From contig NZ_CP109496.1 in the NCBI RefSeq assembly GCF_036231355.1, positions 62,001 through 126,000 on the forward strand: a DNA stretch of 64,000 bases. Reading direction: 5' to 3'. The notes beneath the pieces are model-generated. The model saw nothing but the letters and a program-made list of their open reading frames with translations, had not been told where the DNA came from and did no database searches. Origin of the DNA: Streptomyces sp. NBC_01431. Lineage in GTDB: Bacteria; Actinomycetota; Actinomycetes; Streptomycetales; Streptomycetaceae. Position 1 is the first letter of the stretch. Every line of letters begins with the position of its first letter. The position numbers were made by a program, and so were the translations under genes. Below, piece after piece: positions 16,328 to 24,995 of the stretch.

Positions 16328-17027
16328 CGCCCAGCCCCCGGCGACTCGCCCAAGCGGGTCGCCGACGCGGCCCCGCGGACGGGGTGGACGTGGACCATGT
16401 GCGTCCGTTGCCCCTCAGTGGCGAGGACGTCGACAGGAGCGGCCAGATACCGGGCCACGACTGCCACGGTCTGAAGACGCGGTCGTCCGCACCCCCCGCA
16501 ATCCCCTTAAGCGCGGACAGGGGCTCGGGTGGGTGAGCTAGTGCGGCCAGATGACCTCTTGCCAGTGGCGCCCGAGGAAGTGAGCTACGGGGATGCGGCA
16601 ACGCACCCCCGCCAGAGAGGAGTAGACGCAGGGGCTAGCGACGGCTTGACCAGCGGAGACGAGACGACACCCTGACAGCAACGGCCACTCCCAACACTAC
16701 GGGCGGCGCGGGCATGCAGGCCATCCGTGCCCGTCAGTCACTCAAGATGCGCAAGGGGGCGCGCAATGTCACGATGAGACGCGAAATCGGCAGGAGAGGG
16801 CAGGCGTATTTTCCGCCAAGCCAGCCGCGTGCCTCGGAGTGTTCGCATGCGGTGTGAGGGGTCATACCGAGTGACCGCCGCCTGCCGGATGAGACAAGCG
16901 CGAGTTGTCGTTCGAGACCGAGCGCAAGGGCCGTACCCAACACAAGCCCAGCGAGGACCCCAATCTTTGGCAGGGGCATTCTCAAGCGGCGCTCGAGCGC
17001 ATCAGTCCATGAAAGGAAGTGGGAACC
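16328..17027. other. 700-bp gap, mostly non-coding
   Basis: No intact gene. At ~16325-16470 the minus strand can read VAVVARYLAAPVDVLATEGQ then RTHMVHVHPVRG, which may be a C-terminal remnant without a start. The rest shows nothing I recognise. Confidence 0.4.
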
Positions 17028-17675
17028 ATGGCGAGCATCCCCGAGCGTCGTCGCAGGGTCAGCGCTGCCGCTGCCATTCTGGTGGCAGTCGCGGGTGGCA
17101 TCGCCCTTCCGGGTGTCACCACCGCGGCGGCGAGAACGCCTCAAGCAACGGATACGTGCAAGTCGGGGTACGTGTGGCGCGAGACGACAGCCAGCGACCA
17201 CGTTTGCGTCACCCCCGGCACCCGCGCCCAGGTGCAGGACGACAACGCCCACGCCACAAGCCGTCGAGTCAGCGCCAACGACCCCAAGTGCAAGTCGGGG
17301 TACGTGTGGCGGGAGGCGACAGCCAGTGACCTGGTCTGCGTAACTCCCGGCACCCGCACCCAAACCAAGGACGACAACGCCCACGCCGCAAGCCGAGTGG
17401 CGAGCTCTACGCCCGCAGGCACTTGCAAGTCGGGGTACGTGTGGCGCGAGACGACAGCCAGCGACCACGTTTGCGTCACCCCCGGCACCCGCGCCCAGGT
17501 GCAGGACGACAACGCCCACGCCACAAGCCGTCGAGTCAGCGCCAACGACCCCAAGTGCAAGTCGGGGTACGTGTGGCGGGAGGCGACAGCCAGTGACCTG
17601 GTCTGCGTAACTCCCGGCACCCGCACCCAAACCAAGGACGACAACGCCCACGCCGCAAGCCGAGTGGCGAGCTAG
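17028..17675 (+). CDS. Secreted protein of four Cys-containing repeats (215 aa)
   Basis: Starts at ATG 17028 with GAAAGGAAG 8 bp upstream. A signal peptide (RRRVSAAAAILVAVAGGIAL) is followed by four copies of a ~40-residue unit: CKSGYVWRETTASDHVCVTP then GTRAQVQDDNAHATSR and variants. Each unit has two Cys with a constant 15-residue gap, suggesting one disulfide per unit. Similar CKxGYVWREA/DHVCVTP repeats occur in secreted Streptomyces proteins, often attached to hydrolases; here nothing else is attached. Units 3-4 are a near-perfect copy of units 1-2. Confidence 0.82.
   Translation: MASIPERRRRVSAAAAILVAVAGGIALPGVTTAAARTPQATDTCKSGYVWRETTASDHVCVTPGTRAQVQDDNAHATSRRVSANDPKCKSGYVWREATASDLVCVTPGTRTQTKDDNAHAASRVASSTPAGTCKSGYVWRETTASDHVCVTPGTRAQVQDDNAHATSRRVSANDPKCKSGYVWREATASDLVCVTPGTRTQTKDDNAHAASRVAS
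17157..17675 (+). repeat. 267-bp-offset tandem duplication inside the gene
   Basis: Sequence 17157-~17398 reappears at 17424-~17665 essentially unchanged (for example TGCAAGTCGGGGTACGTGTG at 17157 and 17424), an offset of 267 bp. Silent sites match too, so the duplication is recent or kept uniform by recombination. Confidence 0.88.
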
Positions 17676-17678
17676 GTT

Positions 17679-17706
17679 GCAGGTTCGAATCCCCGCCGAG
17701 TGCAAA
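17679..17706 (+). other. tRNA 3'-end-like remnant (possible attachment site)
   Basis: TTGCAGGTTCGAATCCCCGC immediately after the repeat-protein stop has the invariant T-loop GGTTCGAATCC and could be the 3' end of a tRNA. Its T-stem pairs poorly and no anticodon arm is present upstream, so it is not a working gene. Such fragments are often left by integrative elements that recombine at tRNA ends. Confidence 0.4.
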
Positions 17707-17709
17707 CAG

Positions 17710-17743
17710 ACAAGAGGCCCCGGAGAGATCCGGAGCCTCTTGT
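17710..17743 (+). terminator. Strong hairpin terminator
   Basis: ACAAGAGGCCCCGGA pairs with TCCGGAGCCTCTTGT around a GAGA loop with one bulge, followed by GTTT. It probably ends the 17028 transcript; the type is also typical behind tRNA genes. Confidence 0.75.
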
Positions 17744-18142
17744 GTTTCCCGGCGGGCGGAGGAGGCCGTGCTCGCAAGCCCGGTGGGAGGCTGCTCCTCT
17801 TCGTGAGTGAGGGCCCGGGGCGACGCGCCACCGTGCGACACCGCCGGGCCCTCGTTGGGCCCTCGTTGGGCCCTCCGAGGAGGCCCAAGCCCGTCGGGCG
17901 AGAACCGGACCGTGTGTACCGATTCAACATGGCCGCCCACCGGATATCCAGCCCTGGCACGATCGTTGGTGGCGTGTCCAGGCACCCTCGTGACGTACAG
18001 CGCCTTTTGGATCCACGCCCGTAGCTGAAGGTACGCACACCTTCGTCGGCGGAGCGGGTGGCCGACCGTCTGCGTCGCCGTCACCACCTCGGGTTGGGGC
18101 AACAGGGCTTCCACAGGAGGGAGTTCGGGCAGTGTCATCACC
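17744..18142. other. Gap without a gene
   Basis: No protein-like frame. Contains a small direct repeat (GGGCCCTCGTT twice, 17847-17877). Confidence 0.4.
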
Positions 18143-18560
18143 ATGGCCGACGACACAGGCAAGATCGAGGCGGACGAGTACGACCCGAACCGCAAGCTGT
18201 CGCCGCAGGAGCACCGCCCACCTGGTGGAGAGGATCTACCAGGTGGTGCGGCTGGCCGGGCTTCCCCTCGCAATGGGAACCGGCGACGCCGGGGTCTACC
18301 TGGAACGGGAAGACCCGATCTCCGGCCCGATTAGCTATGTGGTGATCAGCTGGCACACCACGGACCGGCTGTTCGACACCTCCGAGGAAACACCAGGCCC
18401 CCGCGCCCACGCCGCGGACAAACTATTGTCCGCGGCTTGCCCGGCGATCGAGGACGCACTCGAGAAGATCCTGGCCGCCGGCGGGCTGGTAGTCGCCAAA
18501 CACCCCGAGACCCACTCCCTCGCCGTATGGGCCGCCCCGGCGACTTCCCACTCCCGTAGG
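18143..18560 (+). pseudogene. Frameshifted hypothetical gene
   Basis: MADDTGKIEADEYDPNRKLS starts at ATG 18143; after SPQE the frame must shift (about 18210-18225) to continue as HLVERIYQVVRLAGLPLAMG, EREDPISGPISYVVISWHTT, AIEDALEKILAAGGLVVAKH and THSLAVWAA. Both halves look like one real protein of about 135 residues. There is no natural stop after SLAVWAAP, so the 3' end may also be damaged. Family not recognised. Confidence 0.55.
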
Positions 18561-18693
18561 ACACCGTTCCTGACATGCCAAAAGGCCGTGGGTTCGAGTT
18601 TTCCGAAGGGGGCCCGTAGCCGAACTCGCGGGTGGTGCGTCCAGAACGGTACCGGAGCGGGCTCGGGTTCGTCCGGGCCCGCCGAACCGAGGG

Positions 18694-19941
18694 TTAGGCC
18701 GGGTGGTCGCGCAGCCGGTCGAGGCGCTCGGTGGCCGAGCGGACCAGGGGGTGGCCGGGGCCGTACGCCCGTCGGTAGCCGTCGAGGCAGGCCCGCAGCA
18801 GTCGAGCGGCCTCCTGTCGTTCCCCGGTGTCGGTCAGGACGTTGGCCAGGTTGTCACGGGCCCTGAGGGTGTCGGGGTGGGTCTCACCGTGCAGCCGTGA
18901 GGTGCGGGTCTCGACCTCGCGCAGCACGGCCGCGGCGTCCGAGTAGCGGCCCATGCCGTGCAGCACGGCAGCGAAGTTGTTGTGGACGGCGAGTGTGTCG
19001 TCGTGATCCGGGCCCTTGGCGCGCTCAAGCTCGAGCAGAACCGCGCGCAGCACCTCCATGGCCTCCTGGAGGCGGCCCAGGCGGCACAGGGCCGCGCCGA
19101 GGTTGCCCCTGGCTTCGAGCAGGATGTCGTCGTCGCGTTCCCCGCGCTGCTCCGACCTGCCGATCAGGTCTCTCAGTTCCCGTTCGGCCTCCTCGAACCG
19201 GCCCGCGTGGATCAGGGAGATCGCGTGGCCGTTGGCGGCGGACAGGGTGTCCGGGTGGTCCGGCCCGAGGGCGCGCCTCCGGCGTTCCCACACGTCTCTG
19301 CGCAGGGCGGTGGCCTCCGGCACCCGCCGCAGGTCCTCCAGCACCTCGGCGAGCCTGATCGCGCTGCGCAGCGTATCGGGGTGGTCCTGGCCCAGTAGCT
19401 CGGCCCGGCTGTTCCACACGCTCCGCCATAGCTCCTCCGCCCTGCCGAGCTGTCCTGTCGTCCGGAGCAGTCCGGCGAGGTCATCGGCTGTCGTGAGGGT
19501 GTCCTCGTGCACATAGCCCAGCACCCGCGACTGCACCAGCAGCAGATCCGTCAGCCGTTCACGGGCCTCCTCGCGGCGCTCCTTCACGCGTGCGAGCACA
19601 CGGGCGTAGTCACGGAAGGCGGCCAGCGTCTCGGGATGTTCCGGCCCGAGGCGCCCGAGCAGGGCGTTGGCCTTCATCTCGAAGTGCCGGTCCGCGGGGA
19701 TCGGGACGCGGACGATCTCCTGTTCGGTCCCGTCCAGGCCCGTGAGTGTGGTGACCAACTCGGCCGCCGTCGGAAACTCGGACTCCGGACCGGGCCTGGG
19801 CTCGGGCTCGGCGTCGGGCCCGGCCTCGGGTTCGGGTTCGGACCTCGGTCCGGGCTCAAGGACGGCCCGGGGCTCGGGTTCCGGCTCGGGTCCGGCCGGG
19901 TCGCCGGGGGACCTCGAAGGGCCGATCCACCATCGGGCCAT
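18694..19941 (-). CDS. TPR (kinesin-light-chain-type) repeat protein (415 aa)
   Basis: The N-terminus carries a Pro-Glu alternation (PEPEPEPRAVLEPGPRSEPE) up to residue ~55. From ~75 on it is tetratricopeptide repeats of the kinesin-light-chain type, with the signature LGPEHPETL, LGQDHPDTLRSAIRLAEVLE, LGPDHPDTLSAANGHAISLI, GPDHDDTLAVHNNFAAVLHG and HGETHPDTLRARDNLANVLT. Such arrays bind proteins and are common in actinobacterial NTP-dependent conflict systems. Lies 49 bp downstream of the CHAT gene on the same strand, so likely co-transcribed with it. No effector domain of its own. Confidence 0.83.
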   Translation of the reverse strand: MARWWIGPSRSPGDPAGPEPEPEPRAVLEPGPRSEPEPEAGPDAEPEPRPGPESEFPTAAELVTTLTGLDGTEQEIVRVPIPADRHFEMKANALLGRLGPEHPETLAAFRDYARVLARVKERREEARERLTDLLLVQSRVLGYVHEDTLTTADDLAGLLRTTGQLGRAEELWRSVWNSRAELLGQDHPDTLRSAIRLAEVLEDLRRVPEATALRRDVWERRRRALGPDHPDTLSAANGHAISLIHAGRFEEAERELRDLIGRSEQRGERDDDILLEARGNLGAALCRLGRLQEAMEVLRAVLLELERAKGPDHDDTLAVHNNFAAVLHGMGRYSDAAAVLREVETRTSRLHGETHPDTLRARDNLANVLTDTGERQEAARLLRACLDGYRRAYGPGHPLVRSATERLDRLRDHPA

Positions 19942-19990
19942 GTCGCATCAGCTCCATTCTCTTGCCGTTCCACCGGGGACCCGCATGCCG

Positions 19991-22900
19991 TCAGGGTCCG
20001 GAGTGCACATGAGCGGCCCACAGGCTGGGCGTGCGGGGGAATGCGGCGCGGCACTCGCGGACGGCGTGGTGCAGCGCGAGGGCGCTGCGGGCCGTGTCGA
20101 GGCCCGGTGCGTCGGCGGACCAGCCGTCGCGCAGGTGCTGGTACAGATTCCTGGCCATCCGCACGGCCACCGCGTCGTGGACCGGCCAGAGGGTGCCGAT
20201 CGCGTGAGGGTATCCGGCGACCTGGAACGCCGAGGTGATGTGGATGGACTCGTCCGCCAGCCGCTCGGCGCCCCGCGCGGTCTCGCAGGCCGACAGGACC
20301 GCGAGCCGCGCCCGCGGCAGGTCCAGCCGGGAGATCCTGCGGACCGTCAGCGGCTCCCGCTGGTGGTCGTGGACGAGCAGGCGGGCGTTCGACGGATCGT
20401 CTGGGTCGCCGCCCCCGTGACAGGCGAAGTGCGTGTAGGGGTGCTCCGGCAGCGCCTGCACCACCCGCGCGAGCGTCGCCTCGGGGCCCGTGAGCGCATC
20501 GAACGGCAGGAGCTTCGCCAGCTCCGCGACCTCCCGGCGGGCACCGCTCAGCGGCCGGACGCCGGGGGTGTCGGGTTGCGCCACGGCCAGCAGCCGGCCC
20601 GGTGGCACCGGCCCCGCCGCCCGGGCCCTGGCGTACGCGAGGGTGCGCACGGTCGGCGTGTAGGAGGAAATCACCCGGTCCAGGACCGCGCGGTGTCCGT
20701 CGTGGTGGCCAGCCGCGTGCAGCGGCAGCGCGGCGAGCGCCCCGCCCGGCGACCACCACAACCGGGGCCAGTCGTCACCGGACGGCGTGTCGAACAGACC
20801 GAGGCGCGCGAGGACCGGTTCGGCGATGTGGTCCCACGTCCAGCCCAGCACCGCGCGGAGAGTCCGCTGGGCCTGCTGTTCCCGGGCCGGGTCGGCCGCC
20901 GCCGCGAGGGCATCGTCCAGTCGGGCCACCTGCTGTGCCAGCGTGGCCGGAGTGACCTCGGGCAGCGGCACCACCAGCACCCCGTCCGGCCGCAGGATCA
21001 GCGCGTCACTGCGGTACCCGCTGCAGTAGGCGAGCACCACCGGCCCGCGGTCGGCACAGCTCAGCAGGTCGGCCGACGTCGGTTCGGCGAGAAAGTCGGC
21101 GAACTCGGGCAGGCTGCGGATCCGGGTGACGAACCGTTCCCACTCGGCGGCCAGCCGGTGCCGCTCGTCGGGCAGCCCCTCCCCCTCCGCCTCCTCGGCG
21201 GCGAGCGCGTCGATGCGGTCGCGGAGGCGGAGGAAGGCTGCGGCCAGTTCCGGATGCGCGTCGCGCAGCCGTTCCCGCTCACCGCGTGCCGAAATGGCCT
21301 GCCACAACAGCACGCCCCTGCCGTGCTCCAGCAGTTGGACGGCCAGTTCCGGCTTTCCGGCGTTGACGGCGCTGGCCGCCGCCTCGGCGGCCAGCCCCTG
21401 AACCCGCGTGAGCCGGTGCTCCTGGTCCGTCCGTCCCAGTCGCCGCGTGACACTGAACGGCAGCAGCTCCACCGCCAGCCGGTATCCCCGCAGCGCCTCG
21501 TGCCAGCGGCCTCCGCGCGCCGCGGCCGCGCCCCAGTCGCGGGCCCCTGCGATCCGCCTGTCGACCGGGAGAGCACCGACCGAGGCGACCTGCCGGTAGG
21601 CGTCCTCGGCCGCCCGTAGCACGCCCGGATCACCGGTGACCTCGTGCAGGGTGGACAGGGCGCTCGCGTACGTCATCCGATGGTTCGCCCGCACGTCCTC
21701 CCCGGCGGAAGGCGCCCACACCGATCGGCCGAGCGTGGTGACCGCCTGGTCCAGCACGGCCGGATCCCTGATGGCCTCCGCCTTGTGGAGCAGCGCGTTG
21801 CCGAGATTGTGCAGCAGCACGGGCAGTCGCGGGTCGCCGTACTCGGTGGCGTCGGCGGCTCGCGTCAGCAGCGATATCGCCTCTTCCCGGTCGGCCGGGT
21901 CGCCGGCCGACCGGTGCAGCGCGTGCAGTGCGTTGGCGAGGTGGTTCGCCCGCGTGATCCACTGCGGGCTGTCTTCCGGTGTGCGGCCCAGTACCGCGCG
22001 GGCCGCGGCCACCGCCTCGGCCGCCGCAGAGCTGTCCCCGGTCCTGTCGTACCAGGTCTGGAGGATCACCCCCAGGACAGCCAGGTGGCTCGTGGAGTCC
22101 AGCGGGACGGTGGAGGACGCGACGGCCTGCCGGGCCAGGTCGGCGGCCTCGTGCAGAGCGGCCAGGTCGCCGGTCTGGTGGTAGCGCTCGCGCAGCGCGA
22201 CGGCGAGGTTGGGCACGAGACTGTCGGTCCGCCCGGGCTCGCTGCCGGCCACGGCTTCCCGCAGCACCTCCACGGCCTCGTCCAGCAGGCCCGCGTCACC
22301 GGTCCGTTCACCGAGCCGGTGCAAGGCGTTTCCCAGGCTGTTCAGCCTGAGCACCCGGCGGTCGTCGGCCGGGTCCGTGTGCCGGACCGCCGTGCGCAGC
22401 AGGTCCACCGACTCACGCAGCATGGCCGTACCGCCGCCGTGCTCGGCGGCCAGCCGGAGCGCCACGCCCCGGCCGGTCAGCGCGTCCAGCCGTTCCCGGT
22501 GGTCCGCCCGCTCAGGGGCCTCGGCCAGGGCCGTCTCCGTGACGCGGAGCATCTCCTCGACGGCGGACTCGTCGGGCGAGAGGTCCACCCAGGTCCGTAG
22601 GGCCGCGCCGAGACCGTCGAGCACGATGGCACGATGCGCAACGCCGGGTGAACTCTCCGCCAGCGCCTCGCGCCGCAGGTCGAGCCCCTCGCACAGCGAC
22701 TGCGGGTCCCCCGTCAGACTGAAGGAACGCTCCCTGACAGCCGCGAGAGCGTGCAGCACCGCGGGGCGCGCCGCGTGACCGGACGGCATGAGGCTCAGCG
22801 CCCGGCGGAAGGCGTGTTCGGCCCCTGCCAGGTCGCTCGGGGCACCCGTCTCCTCGAACCGCTCCATGAGTAACTGGCCGAGATGGTCCAGCACCATCAC

Positions 22901-23314
22901 CTTGTTGCGGCTCTCTTCCGTCGGCGCATCCGCCGCCCGCAGGAGCGCTTCGACGGCCCGGTCCCGGTCCTCCCGACGCCGTTCCTCTCCGAAACGGCTG
23001 CGCAGCGCGACCCCGAGGAACAGAAGGTCCTGCTCCAGGGCCTGCCCGGTCGCCGCGGCTTCACCGGCCAGCGTGATCAGCTCGTCCCGGTCGCGTCTGT
23101 CGCCGGACGCCTGCCACCGGAACCACAGGCCCGTAGCGAGGTTCGCCGAACAGGAGCGCCGGGCTGGTCCGTCCGACGCCTCACGCAACGCGGCGCGGAA
23201 CCACTCGACCGCCTGGTCCAGGTCCCCCCGGTCGTGCGTGTGGCGGAACCGTCGCAACTGCGCGCTGGCCAGCTCCGTCGGATCCGCCGGAGTGGCCGCA
23301 CCCTCGTACGCCAT
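19991..23314 (-). CDS. CHAT-domain cysteine protease with TPR array (1107 aa)
   Basis: ATG 23314 is preceded by GGGGGGA. Residues ~10-700 are TPR-like helical repeats (for example LNSLGNALHRLGERTGDAGL, ANHLANALHALHRSAGDPAD). The C-terminal ~350 residues form a CHAT domain: LLAVAQPDTPGVRPLSGARR, then HFACHGG with catalytic His966, then LAVLSACETARG with catalytic Cys1010, and FQVAGYPHAIGTLWPVHD. CHAT is a caspase-fold peptidase used in bacterial immune and conflict systems (separase-like family). The TPR part is likely the sensor or adaptor. It diverges from the gene pair at 23413-24725, and a TPR gene follows. Confidence 0.93.
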   Translation of the reverse strand: MAYEGAATPADPTELASAQLRRFRHTHDRGDLDQAVEWFRAALREASDGPARRSCSANLATGLWFRWQASGDRRDRDELITLAGEAAATGQALEQDLLFLGVALRSRFGEERRREDRDRAVEALLRAADAPTEESRNKVMVLDHLGQLLMERFEETGAPSDLAGAEHAFRRALSLMPSGHAARPAVLHALAAVRERSFSLTGDPQSLCEGLDLRREALAESSPGVAHRAIVLDGLGAALRTWVDLSPDESAVEEMLRVTETALAEAPERADHRERLDALTGRGVALRLAAEHGGGTAMLRESVDLLRTAVRHTDPADDRRVLRLNSLGNALHRLGERTGDAGLLDEAVEVLREAVAGSEPGRTDSLVPNLAVALRERYHQTGDLAALHEAADLARQAVASSTVPLDSTSHLAVLGVILQTWYDRTGDSSAAAEAVAAARAVLGRTPEDSPQWITRANHLANALHALHRSAGDPADREEAISLLTRAADATEYGDPRLPVLLHNLGNALLHKAEAIRDPAVLDQAVTTLGRSVWAPSAGEDVRANHRMTYASALSTLHEVTGDPGVLRAAEDAYRQVASVGALPVDRRIAGARDWGAAAARGGRWHEALRGYRLAVELLPFSVTRRLGRTDQEHRLTRVQGLAAEAAASAVNAGKPELAVQLLEHGRGVLLWQAISARGERERLRDAHPELAAAFLRLRDRIDALAAEEAEGEGLPDERHRLAAEWERFVTRIRSLPEFADFLAEPTSADLLSCADRGPVVLAYCSGYRSDALILRPDGVLVVPLPEVTPATLAQQVARLDDALAAAADPAREQQAQRTLRAVLGWTWDHIAEPVLARLGLFDTPSGDDWPRLWWSPGGALAALPLHAAGHHDGHRAVLDRVISSYTPTVRTLAYARARAAGPVPPGRLLAVAQPDTPGVRPLSGARREVAELAKLLPFDALTGPEATLARVVQALPEHPYTHFACHGGGDPDDPSNARLLVHDHQREPLTVRRISRLDLPRARLAVLSACETARGAERLADESIHITSAFQVAGYPHAIGTLWPVHDAVAVRMARNLYQHLRDGWSADAPGLDTARSALALHHAVRECRAAFPRTPSLWAAHVHSGP

Positions 23315-23412
23315 GACTGTCCCCCCGATTGCCCGGACAGTGCTCCACAATATGCAACTACCCGGACACGCAGGGCCGTTATGCTGACGCACACCGGCGG
23401 AGGGAGGCATCG

Positions 23413-23889
23413 GTGAGTGAATCCGGACCGGGCCACGAGCGGCTCGGGGAACTGTGCCGCAGGCTGATGGCGACACCGGCCGAGCTGACCGCCGACGAGA
23501 CGATGCGGCGGCTCGTCGACCACATCCTCACCGAGGTGCGCGCCGGCCGGCCGCCGGAGGAATTGGAGGACCGCTTCGACGAGGTGGAGGAACTGCTGCT
23601 GGCCGCCGGACACAGCGCCGGCCTCGGCTCCTACCGCACCATCTCCGGCTCGTACCACCCCCTCCCCCGTGCCGGAAACGGTCACCCGACGCTGTATGTG
23701 CTCGCCTGCCCACTCAGCCAGTGCGCACGGGTCGAGGCGCCCGCCGTCGACGCGGACCGGCCGCCGCGCTGCCTCGTCTTCGGCCAGCCGCTGCGCGAGC
23801 TGCCCCTGCGCCCACGACCGCCTTCCTCACCACGCTCGGCGGCAGGCTCGCCGAACGCTGGATCGCGCTCCTGGCGATTCCCGGTCTGA
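23413..23889 (+). CDS. Zinc-ribbon-like hypothetical protein (158 aa)
   Basis: GTG 23413 has GGGAGG 5-6 bp upstream and diverges from the CHAT gene 98 bp away. Helical N-terminus (DETMRRLVDHILTEVRAGRP, ELEDRFDEVEELLLAAGHSA) followed by LYVLACPLSQCARVEAPAVD and RPPRCLVFGQPLRELPLR. The CPxxxC and later C suggest a small metal-binding ribbon. After LRELPLRP the frame becomes low-complexity Pro/Ser until 23889, while the next frame becomes protein-like there, so the C-terminus may be an artefact of a frameshift joining this gene to 23721-24725. Confidence 0.6.
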   Translation: MSESGPGHERLGELCRRLMATPAELTADETMRRLVDHILTEVRAGRPPEELEDRFDEVEELLLAAGHSAGLGSYRTISGSYHPLPRAGNGHPTLYVLACPLSQCARVEAPAVDADRPPRCLVFGQPLRELPLRPRPPSSPRSAAGSPNAGSRSWRFPV

Positions 23890-24725
23890 TCTATCTGGCG
23901 GCGCTGACCTGCGCCGTCACTCTCGGGCAACAGCACTGGAACGACCTCGGACGGCTGCGCGCCAGGCTCGACGCCCTGGCCGCCGGACCCGGCGCGCACA
24001 GCCCGGGCGCCATCGCGGTGGTCGCGCTCGCTGTCCTGGCCGGCGCCGCGACCGTCGGGGCCGCCGTTCAGGCGGCGGGTACATGGTGCGAGAAGGCCTG
24101 GCTCGCCGACGCGCGCGGGCCGGCCACCCGTCGGCTGACGGTCCGGCGCCGACGGCGCTGGCAGGATGCCGACCGCTCCTACCGGGCAGCTCTGGTGGCC
24201 GCGGGACGGGCCACCCTCGCCGGCGCCGACGACGCCGGACCTCTCACCGAGTCCGCCGAGCGCCATCACGCCGCCCGTACCCGCATCGCCCACGCTCCGC
24301 CCCGCCACCCGTTCTGGGCCGGTGATCGCATTACCGCCCCCGAGTACCGGGTGTGGCGTACCTACCGCCTCGACCTCACCGTCGCCTGGCCGCACCTCTG
24401 GCTGCTCGCACAGGACGGCACCCGCGCCGAGCTCACCGCCGCACGCACCGCCTTCACCTCGGCCGCCCGCCTGCACGCATGGGCCGCGGCATACCTCCTG
24501 CTCGGCCTGTGCTGGTGGCCCGCCGCGGTCGTCGGGCTGCTGACCGCCGCGACCGCGGCCGGCCGGGGGCGCGAAGCCGCCTCGGCTTTTGCCGACCTCA
24601 CCGAAGCTCTCACCGACCTGCACGGCAGGGAACTCGCGCTCGCCCTCGGCATTCCCTGCGACGGCGGGCTCAGCCGCGAGGTGGGCGCGCGGATGACACG
24701 TGTCCTGAGCAAGGAAGTCACCTAG
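23721..24725 (+). CDS. Membrane protein, effector-like (start uncertain)
   Basis: Clear coding starts near 23818 with TTAFLTTLGGRLAERWIALL and two hydrophobic segments follow: AIPGLIYLAALTCAVTLG and GAIAVVALAVLAGAATVGAA. A further hydrophobic stretch near residue 260 (AAAYLLLGLCWWPAAVVGLL) precedes an acidic helical tail ending RMTRVLSKEVT. GTG 23721 is the nearest upstream start in frame but gives an implausible Arg-rich lead-in; fusion to the preceding frame by a frameshift at about 23810 is just as likely. A membrane protein beside a CHAT/TPR pair suggests an effector or anchor; inference only. Confidence 0.6.
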   Translation: MRTGRGARRRRGPAAALPRLRPAAARAAPAPTTAFLTTLGGRLAERWIALLAIPGLIYLAALTCAVTLGQQHWNDLGRLRARLDALAAGPGAHSPGAIAVVALAVLAGAATVGAAVQAAGTWCEKAWLADARGPATRRLTVRRRRRWQDADRSYRAALVAAGRATLAGADDAGPLTESAERHHAARTRIAHAPPRHPFWAGDRITAPEYRVWRTYRLDLTVAWPHLWLLAQDGTRAELTAARTAFTSAARLHAWAAAYLLLGLCWWPAAVVGLLTAATAAGRGREAASAFADLTEALTDLHGRELALALGIPCDGGLSREVGARMTRVLSKEVT

Positions 24726-24770
24726 TAGGGCCTCTCGTTTGGATCAGGCCGAGCTCGCGGGGCCCCGCAC

Positions 24771-24815
24771 CGCTCCCCCATTCTCGGCTCCGTTCGAGCG
24801 GTAGGTGCCCCCACC
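24771..24815. repeat. REP-like palindromic repeat
   Basis: GCTCCCCCATTCTCGGCTCC then GTTCGAGCGGTAGGTGCCCC, of the same Streptomyces repeat class as 11126-11168. Confidence 0.5.
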
Positions 24816-24995
24816 GCGGCGTTGTCGTCGGTTGCCATGGCACCGCCATGGCGCCCTCCTCCTCTCGTATTCAGAGCATCTGGATACGAGGAAGCCGCGC
24901 TTGGCTTCGGCCACAGCGGCGCCCCCAACCCCTGCCTCTCAGTACGTGCTCGGTGTCGACTGAACGCACCCCTCCACGACAGGCCCCGCGCCCAG

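Noticed and set aside
16734..18038. A 434-codon minus-strand frame with repeated CGVGVVVLGLGAGAG
   Set aside because: Antisense of the Cys-repeat secreted protein; the repetition comes from that gene's duplication.
18590..18620. GTGGGTTCGAGTTTTCC resembling a tRNA T-arm
   Set aside because: No stem pairing, acceptor or anticodon arm could be found; treated as chance.
19667..21619. A 650-codon plus-strand open frame opposite the CHAT gene
   Set aside because: Antisense of strong TPR/CHAT coding with Arg/Gly-rich composition and no family likeness.
24726..24770. GGCCTCTCGTTTGGATCAGG as a possible IS end
   Set aside because: It resembles a common Streptomyces sequence, but no matching second end or gene was found.
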